In this document: piece after piece, positions 1 through 7,445 of the stretch
How positions within the stretch are numbered: the stretch's first letter is position 1
Layout: every line of letters starts with the position of its first letter
Origin: Thermoplasmata archaeon
GTDB taxonomy: Archaea; Thermoplasmatota; Thermoplasmata; Lutacidiplasmatales; UBA184
DNA: 25,082 nucleotides
Assembly: GCA_030042815.1 (NCBI GenBank)
Contig: JASHYY010000104.1
Span: 1 to 25,082, forward strand
Reading direction: 5' to 3'
Made by a program: the position numbers and the translations under genes
Notes under the pieces: model-generated
The model's input: only the letters and a program-made list of their open reading frames with translations
Told to the model about the DNA's origin: nothing
Databases searched by the model: none

Positions 1-234
1 AGCTTCCTCCGGCAGTTGATGCTCTACGGCTTCGAGAAGGCGAGCGCGGACCCCGCGGGATTCCTCCGCGAGGTCCGGGACGTCCACGACCCGCTGTTCG
101 GCAAGCGCGGCCGGTCGGAGGCGGGGTCGGACCGACGCGAGTCGTTGCTGGTCGCCTGGCAGGGATTCTTCCCCTCGCCGACCCCGGCCCCGACCCGACG
201 CCGACGCGCGGCGAAGGGCGAGGACGGGGCGTAG
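1..234 (+). CDS. C-terminal end of an unidentified protein (5' end outside window)
   Basis: The frame is open from base 1 and stops at TAG 232-234, giving 77 C-terminal residues. I do not recognise the family. The visible part has a short amphipathic segment (LMLYGFEKASADPAGFLREV), a mixed charged stretch, and a Pro/Arg-rich basic tail (PSPTPAPTRRRR) that looks disordered. The stop is 27 nt before the arcS start and on the same strand, so the two genes may be co-transcribed. Codon choice matches the rest of the window. An internal ATG at 19 exists, but the frame clearly continues upstream, so this is a fragment and not a small complete gene. Confidence 0.6.
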   Translation, partial: SFLRQLMLYGFEKASADPAGFLREVRDVHDPLFGKRGRSEAGSDRRESLLVAWQGFFPSPTPAPTRRRRAAKGEDGA

Positions 235-261
235 CCGCCGAGGGAGACCGGCCGTACCCCC

Positions 262-2136
262 ATGCCGCGCACGGTCGACCGGCTCGACGGGCTCGCGCTC
301 CTCGGCCGCGCGACGGTCGGCCCCGTACCCCTCGCCCCGCCCACGCTCCTGCGGAGCCGGCCCCCCGAGGCCGGGGAGGACGGGGTCTTCCTCACGGACC
401 GGCCGGCTCCGGCGGGGACGCGCCGCCTCGTCGTCTCGAACGGCCCCGCCTCCGTCGAGCTCCGGGTCCCCGTGCTCGCGCCCGAGGTCACCGGGACCGA
501 GCCGGGGGTGCACCCCGCGGGCGATCGGGCCTGGCTCCTCCACGCGCCGTTCGCTCGGGAGGCCGCGGCGGGCCTGCGCGCGGAACGCCCGGAGCTCGTC
601 GTGCTCGGGAACGCCCGGGCGCTCTGGAACGAGGGGCTTCCGTTCGTCCGGGCGCTCGGCGACGTGCGCGCGGCCGTCGGGGCCGCCCCGCTGCTCTGGG
701 CGCCCCGCGTCGCGCTGCCCCACCGGGTCCCGCTGCTCGTCTACCTCGGCGTCGACCTCCTCGACACGACGGAGGGGATGCTGCGGACCGCGCAGGGCGA
801 GTTCCTCGACCGGACGCTCGGGAAGCTCCCCCGCGACGACGTCCGGGCCGAAGCGGCGTGCGACTGCCCCTCGTGCCGGAGCACGCCCGCCGGCCCGCTC
901 GACCGCCATGCCGAATGGGCGTACGAGCGCGCGATCGCCGAGGCCCGGGCCGCGCTGCGCGCCGGCCGCCTGCGGGAACTCGTGGAGGCCCGCCTCCCCG
1001 CCGAGCCGGCGCTCGCGGAGTTGCTTCGCTACGCCGACCGCGACCTCGCCGGTCCCCTCGAGGAACGGGTGCCGGTCGTGGGGTCCGACCGCCGGGACTA
1101 CGTCCTCGCGGAGGCGCACCGTCGGCCCGAGATGACCCGGTTCCGCGCCCGGCTCCTCGAGCGGTACCGGCCTCCCCCGTCGAAGCGCGTCCTCTGGCTC
1201 GTCCCCTGTTCGAAGACGAAGCCGTACCGGCGCTCGCGCTCCCACCGTCGGTTCCTGAGCGCCCTCGAGGGGCTCGCCGGCGCCGAGCGGGTCCATGTCG
1301 TCTCGGTCAGCTCCCCGCTCGGCCTCGTCCCGCAGGAACTCGAGGACGTCGCGCCGGCCCGGCAGTACGACATTCCCGTGACGGGCGACTGGAGCGAGCC
1401 CGAGCGCGACGCCGTTCGGGAGGGCCTCGCGCACCTGCGTCGCCACGGGGCGTACGGCGCGGTCGTCGTCCACCTCGACCCCGAGGAGTATCGGTTCCTC
1501 GCCGCGGACCTTCCGTCCGGCCCGGACGTCGTCTGGACGGTGCCCGACGGCCGGACCACCGCCCCGGAGGCCCTGCGGCGGCTCCGCGAGGCGACCGGCG
1601 ACGGCCTCCGGGGCTCCGGCCCGGTGCCCGGCGGACCGCTCGCGGTCGTGCGCGAGGAGCTGCGGGAGGTCGCGAGCGTGCAGTTCGGCCGGGCCGCGGC
1701 GGAGGCCCTGTTCCGGCCTCCGCTGCGACTCGCGGGACGCCCGTGGTTCCAGCGGCTCACCGACGGGAAGACCGACCTCGCCACCCTGCGCGAGGAGCGC
1801 GGACTCTTCCACCTCACGGTCGCCGGGGCCCGGCGGCTCGGCCCGGCGCACCCGCTCGCGGTCGAGGTCGACCCCGCCCTGCCCCTCACGGGGGACCTCT
1901 TCGTGCCCGGCGTCCGCTCGGCCGACCCGGCGATCCGGGCCGGGGACTCGGTCGTTCTCCGACGGGACGGACGGCTCGCCGGGGTCGGCGAGGCGGTTCT
2001 CCCCGGGCCGCTCCTCACCGACCTCGAACGCGGGCTCGCGGTGCGCGTCCGTCACCGGGAGCACGCCGGGACCGACACGGCCATGACCGAGCAGCGGTCT
2101 CTCCCGGCGGACGACGGGCCGGTAGTCCAGCGGTGA
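262..2136 (+). CDS. arcS: archaeosine synthase ArcS (TgtA2-type)
   Basis: ArcS acts on preQ0 at position 15 of archaeal tRNAs, the last stage of archaeosine formation. In some archaea it works alone as an amidinotransferase, in others it adds lysine to preQ0 for a partner radical-SAM enzyme (RaSEA). Visible support: 624 aa; a TGT-like N-terminal half with the zinc motif CxCxxC at residues 200-205 and a nearby His216; the ArcS signature PC-x3-KPY-x2-S-x2-H, fully matched at 315-328; and a C-terminal PUA-like segment from about 540 to 600. The start ATG 262 has a purine-rich stretch (AGGGAGA, 241-247) upstream. The last ~25 residues look unconserved and are partly encoded by the overlapping tRNA-Val gene. 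No RaSEA or QueF-like partner is visible in the window. Confidence 0.93.
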   Translation: MPRTVDRLDGLALLGRATVGPVPLAPPTLLRSRPPEAGEDGVFLTDRPAPAGTRRLVVSNGPASVELRVPVLAPEVTGTEPGVHPAGDRAWLLHAPFAREAAAGLRAERPELVVLGNARALWNEGLPFVRALGDVRAAVGAAPLLWAPRVALPHRVPLLVYLGVDLLDTTEGMLRTAQGEFLDRTLGKLPRDDVRAEAACDCPSCRSTPAGPLDRHAEWAYERAIAEARAALRAGRLRELVEARLPAEPALAELLRYADRDLAGPLEERVPVVGSDRRDYVLAEAHRRPEMTRFRARLLERYRPPPSKRVLWLVPCSKTKPYRRSRSHRRFLSALEGLAGAERVHVVSVSSPLGLVPQELEDVAPARQYDIPVTGDWSEPERDAVREGLAHLRRHGAYGAVVVHLDPEEYRFLAADLPSGPDVVWTVPDGRTTAPEALRRLREATGDGLRGSGPVPGGPLAVVREELREVASVQFGRAAAEALFRPPLRLAGRPWFQRLTDGKTDLATLREERGLFHLTVAGARRLGPAHPLAVEVDPALPLTGDLFVPGVRSADPAIRAGDSVVLRRDGRLAGVGEAVLPGPLLTDLERGLAVRVRHREHAGTDTAMTEQRSLPADDGPVVQR

Positions 2137-2188
2137 AGACGTCGCGCTTACAACGCGGAGATCGGCGGTTCGAATCCGTCCCGGCCCA
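2116..2188 (+). tRNA. tRNA-Val (anticodon UAC)
   Basis: A complete cloverleaf of 73 nt. The acceptor stem GGGCCGG (2116-2122) pairs with CCGGCCC (2181-2187), with discriminator A at 2188. The D arm is GTC(C)/(A)GAC with one C-A mismatch. The anticodon stem TCGCG/CGCGG encloses the loop CTTACAA, so the anticodon is UAC. The T arm is GGCGG-TTCGAAT-CCGTC. The anticodon loop has 7 nt, so there is no canonical intron there, and CCA is not encoded. The first 21 nt overlap the end of arcS on the same strand: G15 of the tRNA is base 2130 and the arcS stop TGA (2134-2136) forms D-loop positions 20, 20a and 21. Confidence 0.95.
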
Positions 2189-2249
2189 TCCGTCCCGCCC
2201 TCCGGAGATGCGGTAGCTTACGGAGTCGCATTTCCGGCCGGAACATGGG

Positions 2250-2257
2250 TAATTATA
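2250..2257 (+). promoter_or_regulatory. TATA-like box upstream of the glycosyltransferase/MscS operon
   Basis: TAATTATA is a distinct A/T island in GC-rich DNA, 62 nt after the tRNA-Val end. If it is a TATA box, transcription would begin near 2280, leaving a leader of roughly 125 nt before the ATG at 2406. That is much longer than for most other genes in this window. Confidence 0.5.
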
Positions 2258-2282
2258 CCCCCCGGCGGTCCGAAACTCAACA

Positions 2283-2400
2283 CTCCGAGCACCCCGGAGG
2301 AGAACGGCCGATAGGTCGGAGACGGACGGAGACGAAACTTCTCCTCTACCGCCCCGACTGGGCGGCCGGCCTTTCGGCCCGGTCTCCGACGGGGGGAGGA
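2283..2400 (+). promoter_or_regulatory. candidate structured 5' leader with adjacent Shine-Dalgarno
   Basis: Hand folding finds these perfect stems. A hairpin 2283-2287/2295-2299. A closing stem 2315-2323 (GTCGGAGAC) with 2382-2390 (GTCTCCGAC), 9 bp, enclosing three hairpins: 2328-2332/2340-2344, 2349-2354/2360-2365 (CCGCCC/GGGCGG) and 2368-2371/2376-2379. The closing stem ends directly against a strong ribosome-binding site (GGGGGGAGGA, 2391-2400), 5 nt before the ATG at 2406. The octamer CGGAGACG occurs at 2317-2324 and 2327-2334, so the 3' strand could pair with either copy. GC-rich RNA folds easily by chance, so function is inference. Confidence 0.4.
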
Positions 2401-2405
2401 ATCTC

Positions 2406-3779
2406 ATGGAAGCGTTGAGCGTCTGCCTGAACACCCAGACCCCGCTCTTCCAGTTCGCCCCCGGGCCGGACGGCGCGATCCCCCCGTGGACGGAACGGAC
2501 CGCGCTCTCGGAGCTCGAGGAGGGCGTCGACTACCGGTTCTCCCCGGGTGGCGTCACGCGGATGGTCTACGCGCTCGCCCGCCGACTCGTCGCGGACGGA
2601 GTGTGGAAGGACGTCCACTGGGTCTCGCTCAACCCGCACGCTCCCGAGACCGTCCGGCTGCCCGGGATCACGCTCCACAACGTCTCGATCGAGCCGGACC
2701 GGATGGACGGTTACGGCAAGGTCAAGGAGACGATCTGGACGACGGCCCACGGAATCCGGGGACCGCGCCTCTCGCGCGACCTGTTCTGGACGGACGACTA
2801 CGGCGAGTACACCTTCTACAACCGGACGACCGCCGAGCGGATCCGCGCCCTGGACGCGCGGCACGACTTCGACCTGTTCTACGTCCACGACTTCCAGCAG
2901 CTGCCGATCGGCCACATGCTCGGGACGATCAAGCCGAAGATCTTCCGCTGGCACCTCCCGTTCGACCCGGGGGCGTTCCCCGACCCTTGGCGCCCGCGGA
3001 TGGAGACCTACCTCGACGCCTACGACGTGGTCGTCGTCAGCACGGACCGGTACCGGGAGGCGCTCGAGCGGTTCGGCCACCGCGGCCGCGTCGAGCGAAT
3101 CTACCCGTACGTGGACCCCGAGGAGTACCGGGTCCCGCCTCCGGAGGAGGTCGAAGCCTTCGCCGCCGCGCGCGGCCTCGGCCCGGACGACCGGGTCGTG
3201 CTCGTTGTGGGGCGCATGGACCCGGCGAAACGGCAGGACCGGGTCGTCCGAGCGACCGCACGGCTCGCCCGCCAGCACCCGCACCTGAAGCTCGTCCTCG
3301 TCGGGAACGGCAGCTTCTCGAGCTCCCCCTCCGGCGTAGGCCTATCGAAGGGTCCGGCGTGGAGGCACGAGCTCGAGGAGCTCGCACGCACCCTCGGCGT
3401 CGCCGACCGGGTCGTCTTCACCGGCCACGTCTCCCGGGCCGAGCTGGACGCGCTCTACGAGCGGTCCGCGTTCTCCGTCCTCCCGTCGTCGGTCGAGGGG
3501 TTCGGGCTCGTCGTGGTGGAGAGCTGGCTGCACCGCCGACCGACCCTCGTCGCCGACCGCGCCGGGGTCGCGGAGGTCGTACGGGATGGGGAGAACGGAC
3601 GACTCTTCGACCCGGACGACGAGGTCGGCCTCCTCCGGGCGATGGGCGAGCTCCTCCGCGCGCCGGAAGAGCGGCGCGAGGCGCTCGGGGAGGCCGGCTA
3701 CCGCACGGCGCGCCTCTGCTCGCTCGACGCCGCCGCAAGGAGCGAGACGCGGCTCGTGCATCGGGTGGCGGAGGCGTAG
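2406..3779 (+). CDS. GT4-family glycosyltransferase (possibly trehalose-synthase TreT-like)
   Basis: A 457-aa retaining glycosyltransferase with two Rossmann domains. Visible features: an acceptor-side glycine loop SPGGVTRMVYALARRL near residues 46-61; a sugar-nucleotide site GRMDPAKRQD at 269-278; and the GT4 E-x7-E motif EGFGLVVVE at 364-372. The segment VHDFQQLPIGHML (160-172) followed by RWHLPFD (181-187) recalls the layout of archaeal TreT, which makes trehalose from a nucleotide-glucose and glucose, but similarity is limited and the substrate is not determined. No signal peptide or membrane segment is seen, so it is probably cytoplasmic. It has a strong Shine-Dalgarno and abuts the MscS gene with no spacer (TAG directly followed by ATG), so they form one operon. 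Family certain, substrate unknown. Confidence 0.88.
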   Translation: MEALSVCLNTQTPLFQFAPGPDGAIPPWTERTALSELEEGVDYRFSPGGVTRMVYALARRLVADGVWKDVHWVSLNPHAPETVRLPGITLHNVSIEPDRMDGYGKVKETIWTTAHGIRGPRLSRDLFWTDDYGEYTFYNRTTAERIRALDARHDFDLFYVHDFQQLPIGHMLGTIKPKIFRWHLPFDPGAFPDPWRPRMETYLDAYDVVVVSTDRYREALERFGHRGRVERIYPYVDPEEYRVPPPEEVEAFAAARGLGPDDRVVLVVGRMDPAKRQDRVVRATARLARQHPHLKLVLVGNGSFSSSPSGVGLSKGPAWRHELEELARTLGVADRVVFTGHVSRAELDALYERSAFSVLPSSVEGFGLVVVESWLHRRPTLVADRAGVAEVVRDGENGRLFDPDDEVGLLRAMGELLRAPEERREALGEAGYRTARLCSLDAAARSETRLVHRVAEA

Positions 3780-4580
3780 ATGTACTCGGTCCCGGCGATG
3801 TTCTGGCCGTACATCGACTTCGGGGTCACGATCGCCGTCACCGCCCTCATCGGCTACCTCTCGAGCCTCGTGATCTGGGGCCTGATGCGGCGGGCGAACC
3901 CGCAGGTGACGGCGGCCGCGCAGCGGCTCGGCCTCGGGGTCGTCTGGCTCGTCGGGACCGTCATCGCGGTCCAGGAGCTCGGCGTCGGGGTCGACGTCCT
4001 CCTGGTCGTCATCGGCCTGCTCGGCCTCGCGGCGATCGTGGCGCTCCGGCAGCCGCTCGAGAACTTCGGCGCGAAGTACTTCACCGACGTCTACTCGCCG
4101 TTCAAGGTCGGCGACACGATCCGCGTCGGGGACCAGTCGGGGAAGGTGATCGAGGTCAACGCGATGAGCACGGTCCTGCTCACCGAGAACGACCTCCTGG
4201 TCGCCCTGCCGAACTCGCGCTTCCTGCGCGAGGCGGTGGTGAACCTGACCCCGCAGGCGTGGAAGGAGCTCACGGTACCGATCACCCTGCCGGGGTCGGT
4301 CGACCTGGCGACGTTCGAGAGCGCCATGGTGAAGGCCCTCTCGAAGCTCCGCACGCGCCTCGACCGCCGCTACCCGCCGGTCTTCACGACGAAGTCCCGC
4401 TCCGCCCAGTCGACCGATCTTCTGCTGACACTGATGGTCCGCCGTCCCGAGGACCGGGAGCCGGTGCTGATCGAGGCGAACCTTCGGCTGACCGAAGTGA
4501 TCGAGCGCTCGCGCGGCGCGGCGGCCCGCCCGGTGCCCCCGCCGGAGGCCGACGAGCAGCCGTCGACGGCGGGTCGGTGA
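3780..4580 (+). CDS. MscS-family small-conductance mechanosensitive channel
   Basis: A 266-aa membrane protein. Hydrophobic segments lie at about 12-36, 51-70 and 73-98; the third is the Gly/Ala-rich pore helix and ends in the MscS-type junction LENFGAKYF. The beta domain follows, with the family motif YSPFKVGDTIRVGDQSGKV (105-123) and NDLLVALPNSRF (137-148), then an alpha/beta cytoplasmic domain and a disordered Pro-rich tail. Such channels open under membrane tension and release small solutes during hypo-osmotic shock. The ATG directly follows the glycosyltransferase stop, which fits shared expression and possibly a joint role in making and releasing a compatible solute (inference). Shorter than E. 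coli MscS by about 20 residues but with all core parts. Confidence 0.92.
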   Translation: MYSVPAMFWPYIDFGVTIAVTALIGYLSSLVIWGLMRRANPQVTAAAQRLGLGVVWLVGTVIAVQELGVGVDVLLVVIGLLGLAAIVALRQPLENFGAKYFTDVYSPFKVGDTIRVGDQSGKVIEVNAMSTVLLTENDLLVALPNSRFLREAVVNLTPQAWKELTVPITLPGSVDLATFESAMVKALSKLRTRLDRRYPPVFTTKSRSAQSTDLLLTLMVRRPEDREPVLIEANLRLTEVIERSRGAAARPVPPPEADEQPSTAGR

Positions 4581-4735
4581 ACGGTCCGCCGGCGACCCCC
4601 CGCTAGGACCTGCCCCCGCACCGGGGAGGCGTTGGGAGCCGGGCTCCTTCCGCGCGTTCCGGTCCGTGCGCGCGGCGTCACCGGGGCGGCGTGCCCCTTT
4701 TGAAGGGCGGGTCTCTCGCCTGCCGCGCACGCGCC

Positions 4736-5746
4736 ATGGACCTCTTCACGCACGTCCTGATCGCCTACCTGATCTCGTACGCGATCTGGGGCCCAAACCA
4801 CCTCCAGTATGTCGCCGCCGGGGCGCTCGCCGGAGGCCTCCCGGACGGGGACATCCTCCTGTTTCCCCTCGCCCGACGCTTCCCCGCCCTGCGCCATCGC
4901 GGGATCGTGCACACCGTCCTCGGGGTGACCGTCCTCGCGGTGGCGGGGGCGTTCCTCGTTCCCCTCCTCCTCGCGGCGGTCGTCAATCCGGCGTTCGCGG
5001 CGGGCTCGGCGCTCCTCTACTTCGTCGCGATGGAGATCGGCAGCCTCAGCCACCTCGCGCTCGACGGGTTCACGAACTACCCGGTGCGACCCCTCGCCCC
5101 GTTCTCCCAGCGCGAGCTCCACCTCGACGCCGACCGGGCGGTCAACTTCGGCACCCTCGCCTTCACCGCGTTCTCGTTCTGGCTGATGCTCTACGAGATG
5201 GGCCGGGTGCCGATCCCGGTCTGGGAGACGACGGCGTGGCTGCTCCTGGCCGGGTACCTCGGGTACCTCGCCTTCCGCGGGGCCGCCCGATGGCGGGCGG
5301 GGCAGGCGGCGAAACGAGAGGGGTTCACCGCCGTGGCTCCGACCGACCACCCGGGGGTCTTCCTCCTGATCGAAGAGCGCCGCGACGCTCAGGGCGTCCG
5401 CCTGCGCCACGCCGAGTTTCACCTCCTCCGCGGGGTGCGCGCGACCGGCCCAACGCTCGAGTTCCCGTGGTCGGAGCCCTCGCCCGGACCGGTGGCGACC
5501 GAGGAGGACGCCCTCCGCGCCTCGTATCGGCCGGCGCTTGAGCGGGGGCGCATGCTCGAGATGACCTACCACTCCGCGGCGGTCCGCCCCGCGCCGGGAG
5601 GCTGGAAGGTCCTCTGGTACTCCCTCGAGTTCACGATGCTCGGCCGGGCCGCCGCGGTCCTCGCGACCGTCGACCGGACGACCGGCGCGGTCGAGACGAG
5701 GACCGCGTGGACGTCCCCGAGGAAGTTCCTCGCCGATAGCGGGTAG
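4736..5746 (+). CDS. membrane-bound metal-dependent hydrolase, DUF457/YdjM-type
   Basis: The protein is 336 aa from ATG 4736 (MDLFTHVLIAYL), which puts the conserved His6 in the family position. An upstream in-frame ATG at 4691 would add 15 residues that do not look conserved. Metal-site residues typical of this family are visible: His6, PDGD (36-39), HRGIVH (54-59), His106 and Asp110. About four hydrophobic helices lie between residues 8 and 180 (roughly 10-30, 60-100, 135-155 and 165-178). The C-terminal ~150 residues are a soluble domain that I do not recognise and that is not part of the short YdjM core. The substrate is unknown for this family. An A/T island (CTTTTGAAG) lies near 4698-4706. 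It is separated from the MscS gene by 155 nt in which I see nothing else. Confidence 0.78.
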   Translation: MDLFTHVLIAYLISYAIWGPNHLQYVAAGALAGGLPDGDILLFPLARRFPALRHRGIVHTVLGVTVLAVAGAFLVPLLLAAVVNPAFAAGSALLYFVAMEIGSLSHLALDGFTNYPVRPLAPFSQRELHLDADRAVNFGTLAFTAFSFWLMLYEMGRVPIPVWETTAWLLLAGYLGYLAFRGAARWRAGQAAKREGFTAVAPTDHPGVFLLIEERRDAQGVRLRHAEFHLLRGVRATGPTLEFPWSEPSPGPVATEEDALRASYRPALERGRMLEMTYHSAAVRPAPGGWKVLWYSLEFTMLGRAAAVLATVDRTTGAVETRTAWTSPRKFLADSG

Positions 5747-5771
5747 GCCGGGCCGCGCGGCCCTCCCATAC

Positions 5772-5789
5772 CTATAGTACTTACTATAG
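5772..5789. promoter_or_regulatory. perfect 18-bp palindromic operator upstream of the PhoU-like gene
   Basis: CTATAGTACTTACTATAG is two 8-bp arms (CTATAGTA / TACTATAG) that are exact reverse complements around a 2-nt centre. It sits inside a ~50-bp AT-rich island in otherwise GC-rich DNA, about 27 bp upstream of a TATA box. A dimeric regulator binding here could control the PhoU-like gene; which regulator is not known. Confidence 0.7.
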
Positions 5790-5802
5790 TCTAAATTGAA
5801 AT

Positions 5803-5813
5803 TCTATATATTG
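5803..5813 (+). promoter_or_regulatory. TATA box of the PhoU-like gene
   Basis: TCTATATATTG is centred 27 nt upstream of the ATG at 5835, the expected spacing for a leaderless archaeal mRNA. It decides the start: an in-frame ATG at 5796 lies upstream of this box and would not be transcribed from it. Confidence 0.75.
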
Positions 5814-5834
5814 TCACGCGGGCATTCCCTCTCG

Positions 5835-6833
5835 ATGAACCGAAGCGAAACCACCGGCCGAGGGCGACGGTCCCCGCCGGGACCGACCGACCCGTCGGCG
5901 AACTTTGCGGACGGCGACCGGTCGCCGCGGACGCGACCGGGACCGGCCGACCGCGGCCCGACCGCGACGATCCCCGTCCGTCGCGGCGAACCCCCCGAAC
6001 ACCTCTTCCGCCGGCTGCTCGGCGCCTACCTCGCCGGCGCCCGCGAGTTCGTCCTGCTCGAGCGACCGACGATCTCGGGACGCACCCGCGACGTCGTCCG
6101 CACGTTCTGCCGCCGGACGCGCCAGCCCGAGATCATCTCGGACGAGGGGGGACTCCTCCGCCTGCGCGACCTCGCCTACGAAAGCCCGATCCCGCTCGCC
6201 CAGCGCGTCGGCCGCATGGGCCGGATGGTGATCGAGTTCCACCGGGCCGCCGTCGAGAGCTGGGGCCACCTCCCGTTCGGCGAGGACGGCCAGTGGGAGG
6301 CCCGGGACGACGAGATCGACCGGGAGGCCTGGTACCTCCAGCGCCTCGCCGCGATCCAGATCGACGCGGGGACGGACGGCACGCGCGTGCTGGGCCCGTG
6401 GACCGTCGCGCGCAGCCTCGAGCGGGTCGCCGACCACGCGGCGATCCTCGCCGAGGCCGGGCGACGGCTGGTCGACCTGCCCGCCGGGTCGGCGACCGTC
6501 GTCTCCCTGCGCCAGTTCCACGCGCAGGCGATGGAGCACCTCGAGGGTGTCCTCGCCGCGACGGACGAGGGCACCGCGAACGACCTCCTCGACATGGGGG
6601 AGGCGCTCGCCGCCTCGGGCCGCTCCATCGCCGACCGCCTCCTCCCGTCGGCGGGCGGCGGCGCGACCCCGCCGGCGACCGCGGCGGCGGTCGCGCGAAT
6701 CCTCGAGTCGATCGGACGAACGATCGCCTACGCGCAGGACATCGCCCAGGTCGTCCTCGACCGGGCCCTCCCGGTCGCCGTGACGGCCGAGGGCGCCGTC
6801 CCGGTGCGGCCGCCCCTCACCGCGGCGCCGTAG
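5835..6833 (+). CDS. PhoU-like phosphate-response protein (archaeal type)
   Basis: 332 aa from ATG 5835, chosen because the TATA box lies 27 nt upstream. Residues 1-45 are a charged, Pro/Arg-rich and probably disordered leader. Residues 45-115 resemble the segment that follows the AbrB domain in archaeal PhoU-like regulators (RRLLGAYLAGAREFVLLERPTISGR). Two PhoU helical repeats follow, with metal-binding style motifs DDEIDREAWYLQRL (158-171) and ARSLERVADHA (192-202). The AbrB DNA-binding domain that usually opens these archaeal proteins is not visible. PhoU proteins sense or relay phosphate status. Neighbours (SixA, Ppx, CHAD) fit a phosphate or polyphosphate role. Expression is probably governed by the palindrome at 5772-5789. 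Confidence 0.85.
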   Translation: MNRSETTGRGRRSPPGPTDPSANFADGDRSPRTRPGPADRGPTATIPVRRGEPPEHLFRRLLGAYLAGAREFVLLERPTISGRTRDVVRTFCRRTRQPEIISDEGGLLRLRDLAYESPIPLAQRVGRMGRMVIEFHRAAVESWGHLPFGEDGQWEARDDEIDREAWYLQRLAAIQIDAGTDGTRVLGPWTVARSLERVADHAAILAEAGRRLVDLPAGSATVVSLRQFHAQAMEHLEGVLAATDEGTANDLLDMGEALAASGRSIADRLLPSAGGGATPPATAAAVARILESIGRTIAYAQDIAQVVLDRALPVAVTAEGAVPVRPPLTAAP

Positions 6834-6908
6834 ACCGGACGGCGAACGGGACCCCGGCGCCGCATCCGTTTTCTGGCCGCGCCGCTGCCCCCGGACCGGT
6901 CGGAACCG

Positions 6909-7445
6909 ATGGCGCGACCGCCCCGCGGGATGCACAACGTCCACATCCTGGTGCTCCGGCACGGTCCGGCCGAGGTGCGGGACCCGTCCCGGTGGCCCGA
7001 CGACGACCGGCGGCCGCTCTCGGAGAAGGGCCGCGCCCAGACGCGGCGGTCGGTGCGGGGCGTCGCCCGCCTCCTCCACTCGCTCGACCGGATCGCCACG
7101 AGTCCGGCCGACCGGGCCCTCGCGACGGCCGAGATCCTGCGGGACGCGGCCGCGCCGGCGCTCGAGGTCGACCAGTGGAGCGAGCTCGCGTCGGGCCGGC
7201 TCGCGGCCCCGATCTTCGAACGGCTCGGGCGGACCGGCCGCAGCGGCGAGACGGTCGCGCTGGTCGGCCACGACCCGACGCTCACCGAGTTCGTGGGGCT
7301 CGCGCTCACCGGAGAGGGGGTCACGCTCGTCCGTCTCGGCAAAGGCGGAGCCGCGCTCCTCGAGTTTCCGGCGGCCGTCGGCCCCGGGGCCGCGCGGCTG
7401 CTCTGGCTGCTCACGCGGAAGCAGCTTTCCGACGTCCGCGGCTGA
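6909..7445 (+). CDS. SixA-like histidine phosphatase
   Basis: 178 aa, histidine phosphatase superfamily. The phospho-accepting RHG lies at residues 17-19 (LVLRHGPAE), the second Arg region is SPADRALATAEI (65-76), and the second catalytic His is in VGHDPTL (119-125). The short length, without the larger insertions of phosphoglycerate mutases, fits SixA, which removes phosphate from protein histidines; other small phosphoesters are possible. ATG 6909 is used; ATG 6930 (MHNVHILVLRHG) is an alternative start. An A/T island (TTTTCT, 6869-6874) precedes it. It follows the PhoU-like gene by 75 nt on the same strand, and its last 35 nt overlap the end of the convergent kinase gene. Confidence 0.85.
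   Translation: MARPPRGMHNVHILVLRHGPAEVRDPSRWPDDDRRPLSEKGRAQTRRSVRGVARLLHSLDRIATSPADRALATAEILRDAAAPALEVDQWSELASGRLAAPIFERLGRTGRSGETVALVGHDPTLTEFVGLALTGEGVTLVRLGKGGAALLEFPAAVGPGAARLLWLLTRKQLSDVRG

Noticed and set aside
2315..2390. A 76-nt cloverleaf-like fold that might be a second tRNA
   Set aside because: It has no T-loop TTCGAAT, no proper D-arm and no plausible anticodon loop. It is better read as a structured leader.
5796..5834. An upstream ATG extending the PhoU-like protein by 13 residues
   Set aside because: It lies before the TATA box, and the extra residues do not resemble the family.
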